64,000 bases of DNA, from the NCBI GenBank assembly GCA_021234155.1, contig JAJEKV010000039.1:2854001-2918000 (forward strand). Direction: 5' to 3'. The notes beneath the pieces were generated by a model. That model saw only the letters and a list, made by a program, of their open reading frames with translations. It made no database searches and had not been told where the DNA came from. This DNA is from Isoetes taiwanensis (Eukaryota; Streptophyta; Lycopodiopsida; Isoetales; Isoetaceae). The position numbers and the translations under genes are program-made. Shown here piece by piece: positions 55,581 to 64,000 of the stretch; the stretch's first letter is position 1, and each line of letters begins with the position of its first letter.

Positions 55581-55934
55581 AAGGAATGAAGCTTTTTAGT
55601 CATTAATTATGGAAAATAAAATAACATAGTGTTGAGACCATAGAAAATGATCATCAAAAATGGAATTGAGCTAATAACCTCAATTCAATAGTATCAAAGT
55701 TAATAGTTTAGAATGTAAGCATGAATATAATAAGTTTCATGCATACAATATTTAGAGGACACATAATTCAGAGCAAGATTTCCTGGAATAGTCTCCAGAA
55801 CATACTAGTGGAGTATTCAGTATAGCTGCAACTAGTACAAAATTGTACCATACCATAGGTTGATCTCGAGCTTCCTGCATACCCTGTAGAGCCAAGACAC
55901 TGAACAAAACAGAAGAGAAAGGAAGATGCAGAAG

Positions 55935-56462
55935 TCAGAAGTCATAAGTATCAATGAAATGGAAGAAGTCTCGGAACTGGGGCTGAAGGAGAGGTCTGCC
56001 ATTGCTTCCCCAATTGACTAGCTCTATAAGCCTGTCTGAGTTACAAGTAGACATGAGATGAATCAAGGTGCCATAACAGTCAGCCCCGCCTCTATGATAG
56101 TAATAACATTCTCTGTAAAACTCAAACTGCTGATCAGTCATGTTAGCACTATTGTTCTCCAGGAACCAAAACAGGATAAACATAAGATATGTTTCCTTTG
56201 AAAATTCACTTCCCCAACTGATCTCATTTTGCTGAACCTGTTGAATAGACTGTATTAATCTACCTCTAACTGAACCCGACCACATATTGTAATCCCAAAT
56301 TCTGTGTACTGAAAGTTTTCTTGCAGGATAAGGGGGATATTTTGAAACTTCGGCATCATCAAGTTCTGTGTTGAGCTTCAGCTTGCAAATTCTCAGATAG
56401 TCTAGCATCAAGGGAATCAATATTAGATACAGATTGATGACAAAAAAGCTTAAAGAAACCAT
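55935..56462 (-). CDS. Extra ORF overlapping the 3' end of LINE ORF2, unrecognised
   Basis: A 175-codon frame overlapping the last ~100 bases of ORF2 in another frame and running on through what would otherwise be 3' UTR. After a hydrophobic start (residues 1-25) it is complex and protein-like: DDAEVSKYPPYPARKLSVHR, YLMFILFWFLEN, YRECYYYHRGGADCYG, LIELVNWGSNGRPLLQPQF. An internal Met (residue 20) could be the real start. No domain recognised. The other LINE here (33636-33930) has no counterpart. It may be a third ORF, a frameshift extension of ORF2, or an acquired sequence. Confidence 0.45.
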   Translation of the reverse strand: MVSLSFFVINLYLILIPLMLDYLRICKLKLNTELDDAEVSKYPPYPARKLSVHRIWDYNMWSGSVRGRLIQSIQQVQQNEISWGSEFSKETYLMFILFWFLENNSANMTDQQFEFYRECYYYHRGGADCYGTLIHLMSTCNSDRLIELVNWGSNGRPLLQPQFRDFFHFIDTYDF

Positions 56463-58499
56463 AGAAACCAGAATAATTCCCTACTGAGAACCAATTATTA
56501 TCAATATGATTCCCTAAGCTTTTATATTTATGAACAGTAGCTGCCAGCTGTATGTCATATATAACCTGCCATTTTATCCATAAAGGAGATGGATTGTGTC
56601 CCCCATGCAAACATCTATTTCTATGCTTCCAAATATTCCATAAAGCAATGAAAGAAATTGAATTTTTAAATTTATTGCCTGACATAATGAAGTTAACAAT
56701 ACTCCCTTGCTTCTTAATGTTGAAGACCTGTTCAAACCAAATCCAGAAGCTAGAAATTTTAGGACAATTAAAAATGTGATCAATATCTTCAGAGTTGTTA
56801 CAATGAAGGGGACAGGAGGAATTTATAGCAGGGTTATTGGAATCATTAGCATTCAACTGGTGTCTACATAAAGTCTCCAAATTCGGAATGCTTTTATTTG
56901 CAAGCAACCAAATAAAGAAAGTAATTTTGGGAGCACAGTAGGAACTCCAAACATTTTTGAAGAGAGCAGATCCAGAATCCACAGAAATATTCCAGTAAAG
57001 GCAAGCTTTAGAAGCATGATTGGAACCAGCCAAAAAGTTATAGATATGAGCAACTTTGTAAGCACTCTTGTCTCTATGATACCAATCAATCTGGGTAGGA
57101 GCATTATTAGCAAGAGTATGAGTGGAAACTTTGGAAATAATATGTTTGAATAGTATCTTGTCTGAGGAAGTACCACTGATAATAGATTTAAACCTGGTCC
57201 AAGAAATCCATCTGCCATTAGTGTAAATATCCTTAAGCTTTTGAATACCAAAAGATGTCCATTTTCTATAACTTTTGGGATGATTTATTGCCAAAGGGAT
57301 ATCATTATTTTTGGCAAGGTTAGGATTCCAGAAAATGCTAGTATCATGATGAGATTGATCAATAGGACTATGGGAGTAAGCTTCAGAGACATGATTCCAA
57401 GCATTTATCAAGTTTCTCATAAGAGGAGAGGAATTGGTTGTTGGCTTAAGCAGATTGAAAGCAGAAGAGGGCAGGGAGTGCATAATAGAAGGATGACCAT
57501 CAATTGTACTTTGACCTAGCCAATAATGAATAAACCTAGTTGCAGGATTATTTTGGCACAATAGTGATTTCCAGATATACTTCCCTGCTAAAGCATAACC
57601 CTGTAAAAGTAAGTTTTTACAACCAAGACCCCCTTCCTTTTTACTTTTGGTAACATAATTCCAGCCAACCTTGTGATGTTTACCCCAGATAAAATTCCTT
57701 ACAATTCTTTCAATTTGCTGATAAATGCATTTGGGAGCAAGCAGAGCAGATGAAAAATAAATGTGAGAGCTACCTAGCACAGTAGAAGCAATGATAGTTC
57801 TCCCTGCAATTGAAAGACCACTACCATAATTATTTAGCTTCTTTCTTATTCTTGAGACAATAGGAGTCCATAAATTTTTGATAGAGATATCTAAGGCCAG
57901 AGGCATCCCTAGCAGAGAAGAGGCTTGATTTGCAGGGATACATCTAATACCTAAGATGTCGGGCTGATCATCTGCACCAATGATTACACATTTTGCCATA
58001 TTAAGATAAATCCCAGAGGCAGCACTAAATCCATTTAAGATTTTAAGAAAGAACTCAATGTTGCTGACATCATTTTGCAGGAAGCTAAAGGAGTCATCAG
58101 CATACTGCAGCAAAGTGAGTTGGCTGTCATTAAGGGGCATTTGCAAACCTTTTAAATCACCTCTAGATTGATGATACATAATAACTCTTGAAAGCTGTTC
58201 AGCCACAGTAATAAATAGATATGGTGCCAGAGGGCAACCTTGCCTCACACCCTTTTGCAAACTGAAGAATTTAGTGGGTGAGCCATTAAGAAGAATTGCA
58301 GATTGAGCTCTGGAGTTTAACCCCATTATAAGATCAATAATTTTGGATGGAATACCAATTTTTTTCAGAGAGAGAGTCAGGAAGTCCCATCTGACAGTGT
58401 CAAAGGCTTTAGAGAAATCAAGCTTAAGAAGGACACAATTCTGATTTGAGATTCTAGACCAATGCAAACCCTCCATAGCAGCAATATAATTATCTAAGA
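56359..58499 (-). CDS. LINE ORF2 C-terminal part: reverse transcriptase core and zinc-binding end
   Basis: Continues ORF2 on the far side of the Helitron. It starts at DNYIAAMEGLHWSR (the block after SAFLPNRFIL at 60460), then LKLDFSKAFDTVRWDFL, QGCPLAPYLFITVAEQLSRV, LQYADDSFSFL (intact catalytic YADD), LLGMPLALDISIKNLW (thumb), LGCKNLLLQGYALAGKYIW, and a zf-RVT-like segment SSCPLHCNNSEDIDHIFNCP near 56800. It ends GFYGFFKLFCHQ...QHRT. No stops occur over 710 codons. This part synthesises cDNA at the nicked target. The first ~14 residues of the open frame belong to the Helitron. Confidence 0.92.
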
Positions 58500-60444
58500 C
58501 TAGTAATGGTGCCCAGCGTTGCTGGGCAAATGTTTGGAACATTTGTGGATGGAAACCTATTCAGCTTAGACTCATTAACCAAGTCCATCATATCTAGGCT
58601 ATAAGAGGTGTGCATTTGATAACCTTCCCTTTGCTCTATCCTGCATATCCTTTTTTTCTCATTTTCTTACACACTTTCTTTTTTCCCTTTTCTTATTTTT
58701 CCTGCACATTTACTTTTCTCCTTCTCTCTCTTTTTTTTCTTTTCTTTTTTACCCTCTTTTCCCTCCTCTTTTCCTTCCTTTTCTCCTTCTCATTTTTCCC
58801 TTTCCCTTTCCCTTTCCTTTTTTTGACGGCTTTTTTCCTTCCCTTTTCACCTTTCTCCACCCTTCCCATTTTTCTCATGCTCTTTTTTCCCTTTCCTTTT
58901 CCCATTCCTTTTGCTTTTCTCTTTTCTCTTCCCTTTTCTCATGCCTATTTTGCATTCCCTTTTCCCCACCTTTTTTTTATGTTTTTCTTCCTCTCCTCAC
59001 CCTCTTCTTCTTTATCTCATGTCTCTTTTTTCCCATTTTCTTCTTCCTTTTTTCTCATGCCTTTTTTCCTTTCCTTCCCCCCTTTCCGCCTCCCTTTTTC
59101 TTTTTCCCTTTCCTTCTTTTTTCATCATTTTCCCACCCTTTCCCTTTTTCCAGTGCCCTTTTCCTCTTTCCTTCCCCCTTTCCCTTTCTCTTTCCCTTTC
59201 CTTTTCCCTTTCCCTTTCCCTTTCCCTCCGGAAGAAACCTCTCTTGAATGGTAAAAAAACCCCCCTTTCCCCCTTCCCCTTTCCCTTTCTTTTTTTTTTT
59301 TCCTTTTCCCCTTTTTTCCCATGTATTTTTCCCATTCCCTTTTTTCCACTTTTTTTACTTGCCTTTTCTTTCCTTTCCTTTCCCTACCCTCTTCCCCTTT
59401 TCCCCTCCCTATTCCCCTTTTTTTTTTTTTTTTCCCTTTCCCTATGCTCTTTTTCCTTTATTTTTACCCCTTTCCTCACCCTTTTCCCTCTTCTAGTTTT
59501 TTTTACCCTTGCCTTTTTTTTCCCTCCTCTTTTTTCCATTTTCCCTCCTTATTCCTCGTGTTCTTTTTTCTTTCCCCTTTCCCCTTTCGCCTCCCACTTC
59601 CTTTTTCCTTTTCCTTCTTTTTTTCATCCTTTTCTCTTTTTCCATGCCCTTTTCCTCTTTCCTTTCCACCCTTTTTTTTTCCTTCTCTCTTTTCCTTTCC
59701 ATTTTCCCACACCCTTTTCCATTCCATTTTTTCCACCTTTTTCACATGCCCTTTTTCCTCCTTTTCCCACCCTCTTCCCCTTTTCCCTTTTCCTCTTTTC
59801 CTATTCCATGTTTTCTGTTCTCTTTTTGCTTTTCGCTTTTCCCTTTTTCCATCTCTTTTTCCCTTTCTTTTTTTCCTTTCCTCACCCTTTTCCTCTTCTC
59901 GTGCCACTTTCTCCTTCCTCTCTCATTTCCCTCTCCCTTTTCCCTTTTGTTGCCTCCTTTTTCCTTTTTCCTTCCCTTTCTATTTTTCCATGCCCTTTTT
60001 TCCTTCTCTCCATCATTCTTATCTTCCCCTTTTTCCCTTCCGTCACCCTTTCCGTCTTCACCTTTTTCCCGTTGCCCTATTTTTCTTCCTTTTCCTCCCT
60101 TCCCCTTTTCTTTTCCCTTATTCTGTCCTCACCCTTTCCCCTTTTTCCTTTTCATAGTGTCCTTTTTTCCTTCCTTTTTCTCCCTTTCTTTTTCTTTCCC
60201 TTTTTCGTGCTCTTTTCCCTTTCCTTTTCCCTTCTCCGTCTTTCCCTTTTACCCATGCCTTTTTGCCTCTCACTTTGCCTTTTTCTCTGCCATTTTCCCT
60301 TTCCTCTTAAGAGATCAGAGCATGGCCAATCACGGTGGTGGGAAGTTGTGCGATAAATCTCGGCCTTCGAATGCAATCAGACGATCTCAAGTATCTAAAT
60401 TAGGGTTTGATTGAAGACATACGCTAAAACTTTATAATATAAGA
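58500..60444 (-). mobile_element. Non-autonomous Helitron with purine-tract body, nested in LINE ORF2
   Basis: On the minus strand: 5' TCTTATATTATAAAG at 60444, 3' perfect 7-bp stem-loop (plus 58511-58527, GCCCAGCGTTGCTGGGC), then ACCATTACTAG ending at 58500. Plus-strand flanks are ...ATCTAAGA (to 58499) and TAAATCTATTGG (from 60445). Joining them restores the LINE frame SAFLPNRFIL-DNYIAAMEG, proving insertion between A and T without duplication. CAAACCCTAATTTAGA near the 5' end parallels the CCCTAAAT block of the other Helitrons. The body is a G/A tract on the Helitron sense strand, as in 11411-13520. No Rep/helicase. Confidence 0.95.
58620..60310. repeat. ~1.7-kb polypyrimidine (plus strand) tract inside a Helitron
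   Basis: C/T-rich on the plus strand (CCCTTTTCC, TTTTTCCCTTTCC), hence G/A-rich on the Helitron sense strand. It is less regular than the tract at 11535-13470; a CCCTTT array is clearest at 59160-59225. Recurrent (C/T)CATGCCCTTTTTCC and TTTCATC(A)TTTTC blocks suggest an old higher-order repeat. Long Phe/Ser/Pro-rich frames here are composition artefacts. Confidence 0.96.
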
Positions 60445-62156
60445 TAAATCTATTGGGAAGGAATGCTGACTGATGCAAGTTTATGTTCTTCTGCAAATGC
60501 CCTTTGATTCGATTGGCTAAAATTTTGGCACATAATTTATATGTAGAATTTGTCAAGGAAATTGGTCTCCATTCACTGAAGACTGCTGGATTATCCACTT
60601 TTGGAATGAGAGAGATCAGCCCAGAGGAAATGGCAGGGTGAAGATGCTCAGAAAACCAAAATCCATGAACCATATGAGTGAGATCAGATTTGAAATCTTC
60701 CCAAAAATGGAGAAAGAATTCGGGTGGAAGGCCATCTGGTCCAGGGCTCTTCCCTTTAGCAAGACTGGAGAGAGTGGCCAGAATTTCATGTTCAGATGGG
60801 GGCAATTCAATATTAGGGGATAAAGAATCAATAATATTATCTGGCATAGAGTGAAGAGTATCCATGAAATGAGAGGCAGGGCTATCTGACCAAGAGACAT
60901 CATTAGTAGAGGCAAAGATGTGAGAATATTTGGAGTGAAAGTATTTCAGGAGGAGATTCTAAATTATTCCCTTGATCATTTTGAATGGAAGTAATTTGTT
61001 TCTTAAGAAGCCTGCTTTTAGCAATTCTGAAAAAGAACTTTGAATTGCTATTATCCATAGAAGAAGAGAATTTGATTTTAGATCTGATAGCTGCCCCTTT
61101 AGCCTCATATTCCTCTATGCTCTTAATTGACTGCTCTAAATTACTCTCTTGCAAATGTAAGTCAAGATTTAAAGGGTCAGATTGAATCCTGACTCTCACA
61201 GACTTCATCTGCATAAGAAGGTTTTTCTTTTCAGCTATCTTCCCTTCCCAGTCATTTTTGGACCATACTTTAATCCAAGATTTGGAGGCTTTGATCTTAG
61301 AATAAAATTCTTTCATAGAATTGGCAGCCCTAACCTTTGGAAGACTGGCATAAAAAGATTTAAAATCTTTGCAGAAAGTAGAATTGCTAAGCAAAGAACA
61401 ATTGAGTTTGAAAGGAATATTGCCAGATCTCTTGATGGAAAGAGGGTGCTTGGTCTCAAGAAATTGTGGCTGATGATCAGAAATTGAAGTTTGCTCATCA
61501 CTAGAAACAAAGCTATTATCCCAAAATTCTTGGTTGGAGTTGCTAATGTAGTACCTATCCAAAGCACAAAATACTCTGGAATTCCCTTTTTGCTTATTAG
61601 TCCAGGTAAACCTTGTTGTAGAGGAAGGAATATGAGCAAAGAGGAATGTGTCAAGAAGATGTTCCCAATTTAATTTCTCTGTGTTAGACATATTAAGATG
61701 TTTGCCTAACTTTAAATCCCAAGAGGGTGTATTGTTGAAGTCCCCAGCCAAAATCCAGGAAATAGAGCTATGATTGAGAAGCCAAGATCTGATATCCAGC
61801 CATAAATTTTCCCTCTCTTTCGAGATTGTAGAAGCATAAACATTTATGATGCCAAAGTTGGAACCATTAAAATTAAAGATGACAGCTTGCCAGCATTTGC
61901 AAGGACTGTTGTAAATCAAGGTATGGGAAATGTTTTTCCAAATAATAATGAGGCCACCTGAGGTCCTGGTAGCTTCAATCCAAAGAGAAGAGTAATCTGG
62001 ACCAATCCAATTAGCAAGGTTGGAACATTCAAAGTTTGGCAGTCTAAGCTCCTGCAATAAGATAATGTCAGCTTGATATTCTCTGATTTGAGAAATAGCT
62101 ATTCTTCTCTTCAAGGGCCCTTTGATGCCTCTCAAATTCCATGTCATTATCCTCAT
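60445..62156 (-). CDS. LINE ORF2 N-terminal part: endonuclease and first RT blocks (one frameshift)
   Basis: ATG at 62156 (RIMTWNLRGIKGPLKRRI). Endonuclease motifs: WNLRG, ILLQELRLPN, FGIINVYAS, LAGDFNNT, RVFCALDRYY and SISDHQ, followed by a Lys/Glu-rich linker with EEYEAKGAAIRSK. The frame ends near 60903. A shift of one frame around 60935 restores YSHIFASTNDVSWSDSPASH and leads into GKSPGPDGLPPEFF, SSGLISLIPKVD, WRPISLTNSTYKL and SAFLPNRFIL at the Helitron border (60445). Apart from this shift and the Helitron, the protein is intact, so inactivation is recent. Confidence 0.9.
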
Positions 62157-62201
62157 TTAGGAAGATAAATATATAAGGAAAAAAAAAAAATTAACAGGGA
62201 T

Positions 62202-64000
62202 CTAGATAAATTTTCTAGATTGACTTCTAGTGTATCTCTTATTTTGGAGTCGAGTATTGGAAGCTGGGGTATCAGATATAGATATATGCTTTCTCATTTT
62301 AATTCCCTTCCTTAATGGCTTGGTAGCTTTAGAGGTAGAAAGCTTAGAATAGGAAGGAGTTAAGAAAAGGTCATCATCCCAAGAATTCAAGAAAGCAGAA
62401 GTATAATTCTCTTTGTTATTTTCAATTTCAGAATAATCAATATCTGAGGAATGAGGGCAGGTCCAAAATTTAGATTGACAACATGAAAGAATAGGTTCAG
62501 TGGACATTTCAGTAGAATTAACATTATTTTCCAATAAACAAGGGAAGTGGTTTAGATCTTGCCTGGAGTTCGAGTCTCTTGCATCCTTGGCAACCAAAGC
62601 ATTTGAGGTACAATCTTCAGAATTCTGCTCCATCAGATTTTGAGTTTGAATTTCATAAGTGGTCTCATCTACTGTCATGTTTGTTGCCACATTTTCTGCC
62701 CCCTTAACTGCCTTTTTACCATCTTCTGTGCTATTAGTATCTACATCTGACCTATCCATCAAATTGACCTTACTGATATTCTCAATCTGCAATTCCTCAA
62801 TATCTACTTGTAACTCAGAAAGCTGCTGAGCAATTTTTTCAGAAATAGGGTTGTTTACAAGGGAAGTTTGGGGATTAATGTGAGGAGACAAGTCAATAAG
62901 TGGAGCATTTGTTGATGGAAGGGTGGAGGGGGGATCAATGAGTGTCAGTACTGATGAATTAGAAGGACAATGAATTTGAGCAGAGCTTCACTCATCAGTA
63001 CCTGCAAGAAGCTCACCATTTGTGTCAGCTAGGACCTTGAATCTGTTGTTACAAATAACCTTATCTGGAGAGTGAACCTTACTGGCAGGAATGCAAGTTG
63101 CACTTTTACCATTGTTTAAATGGTTTGAGCTGAAATCCTGAACTTCCGAGTCTTTGATAGATAAATCTTCCAATGATTTATCCAATGATTTATTACTGTT
63201 TTTTTTATTTTCCATAAGTAATGCCTCTTCATTCCTTGCTGCTTGTTGATTAATCTGAGGAGGATTAATCTTGATCCCTGGCAAGATATTCTTGGAAGGA
63301 ACCTGAGTGGTTTGCAAAACTGCTTTGTTTTGCTTAGACTTAGAGGCAGCAATAAACTTAGGGACAGCATTACTTCTGGCATCCACCAGAATATTATTCA
63401 GAGTTTTATGCAGATCAAAGTGCATAGGGGATTTCCCTTTGAGCTGCAAATTCATGGAGCTCATAGAATTTCCATTCTTATTCTGAGAAGAGTTGACTTT
63501 TTGTTGAGCAGAATTATCGACAACCTTGGAATTATGCTGCTGTTGAAGATCACCTCTGTTGAGGATTTTAATACCACCAGCAGACTGAGAGTTTCCATTA
63601 TAAATTTGAGAGTGCTGTTGAGATTCCTGCTGAGATTCTTGTTGAGAAGAAATTAGCCTTTGTTGCTTTTTCTTTTCAATTCTTCTTTTACTACCATTGG
63701 ATCTAGTCCAATTTGGTTGATACTGCACAGTATGAACTTGGCCATCCAAACGAAAAGATTTAACTTGTGTTTCTGAGCTTAGGTACATGTCCATTCCATG
63801 AGTCTTAGCAGCAAATTCAGTTGCTTTTGGTACAGCAGTAGCCTTATCTCCCACAATATATTGACAAATATTAGAAGAGAAATGCCTTGTATTGCAATTA
63901 GGGCAAAAAGTAGGAAGACCAACCCATCTAAGCTGAAAATTAATTTCTTTGCCAAAGAAATCTAAGATAGGGATGGTGGTGGGAACAGGCTTGGAAATGT
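62202..64000 (-). CDS. LINE ORF1 (nucleic-acid-binding protein), N-terminus outside window, one internal stop
   Basis: One minus-strand frame from 64000 to 62202 interrupted only by a TGA at 62988. Near the window edge it reads FQLRWVGLPTFCPNCNTRHF followed by SSNIC, a CxxCxxxHxxxxxC zinc knuckle with the GLP lead-in typical of plant LINE ORF1 proteins, which coat the LINE RNA. A Gln/Asn/Ser-rich low-complexity region with QQES repeats (63600-63680) follows, then an acidic region and a basic C-terminus (RSQSRKFI). It ends 45 bp before ORF2. The TGA may be a lesion or a sequencing error. Confidence 0.85.

Larger units (their letters stand above)
55562..64000 (-). mobile_element. L1-like LINE (minus strand), nearly full coding content, continues beyond window
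   Basis: On the minus strand: ORF1 with a CCHC knuckle (from beyond 64000 to 62202), a 45-bp gap, ORF2 (62156 to 56359, split by a Helitron at 58500-60444), an extra overlapping ORF (56462-55935), a 3' UTR, and a poly(A) tail seen as the T-run 55562-55580. It is better preserved than the LINE at 29.7-33.9 kb: YADD is intact and lesions are few. The 5' end and target duplication lie outside the window. Confidence 0.92.

Noticed and set aside
58610-60414. Long Phe/Ser/Pro-rich plus-strand frames and Lys/Arg/Glu minus-strand frames
   Set aside because: Same artefact in the second purine-tract Helitron.

Overview
The window reads as nuclear DNA of a land plant. It contains a fragment of a plant UPL1/UPL2-type HECT ubiquitin ligase, a PPR (pentatricopeptide) gene fragment, plant Helitrons, TNP2-type CACTA transposase, L1-like LINEs, and an LTR element whose primer site matches plant initiator-Met tRNA. 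A fern, lycophyte or gymnosperm would fit the repeat load, but the sequence does not fix the species. Almost nothing here looks like an intact host gene. The window is a stack of nested mobile elements with captured gene fragments.

Layout. 1-1271: 5' end of a minus-strand Helitron. 1.6-3.65 kb: decayed hAT transposase (copy A). 3.9-4.9 kb: one CACTA-type end, then a tandem repeat. 5-16.1 kb: degenerate region with minus-strand protein-like pieces (one FCP1/NIF phosphatase-like) and many copies of a TCTCGACTCGCGAGTCGAGA palindrome, split by a plus-strand Helitron (11411-13520) that is mostly a purine tract. 17340-20267: minus-strand Helitron with captured exons. 20.3-23.1 kb: broken transposase-like gene with a VGHTHDDID motif. 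23.5-24.4 kb: Lys-rich ORF. 24596-28255: inverted-repeat element with TA-rich palindrome arrays. 28.6-29.7 kb: PPR fragment. 29.7-33.9 kb: broken LINE (plus strand). 34.9-35.8 kb: UPL1-like fragment. 37-38.3 kb: possible small spliced gene.

From 39 to 51 kb a second hAT copy (B) is cut by an 11,196-bp LTR retrotransposon (39360-50555, CACCT target duplication) and again by a CACTA element starting at 51093. From 55562 to beyond the window end lies a minus-strand LINE, itself cut by a purine-tract Helitron (58500-60444) at an A|T site that can be rejoined precisely.

The most unusual item is in the LTR element. It has no recognisable gag-pol, but it carries an 82-codon ORF (41627-41875) that begins like histone H3 (TKQTAR at the H3 K4 position) and ends like the H3 C-terminus, with the middle of the histone fold replaced by a charged linker. 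Next in interest are the two Helitrons built around roughly 1.7-1.9 kb purine tracts, and the two unrelated palindrome families arranged in regular tandem arrays.
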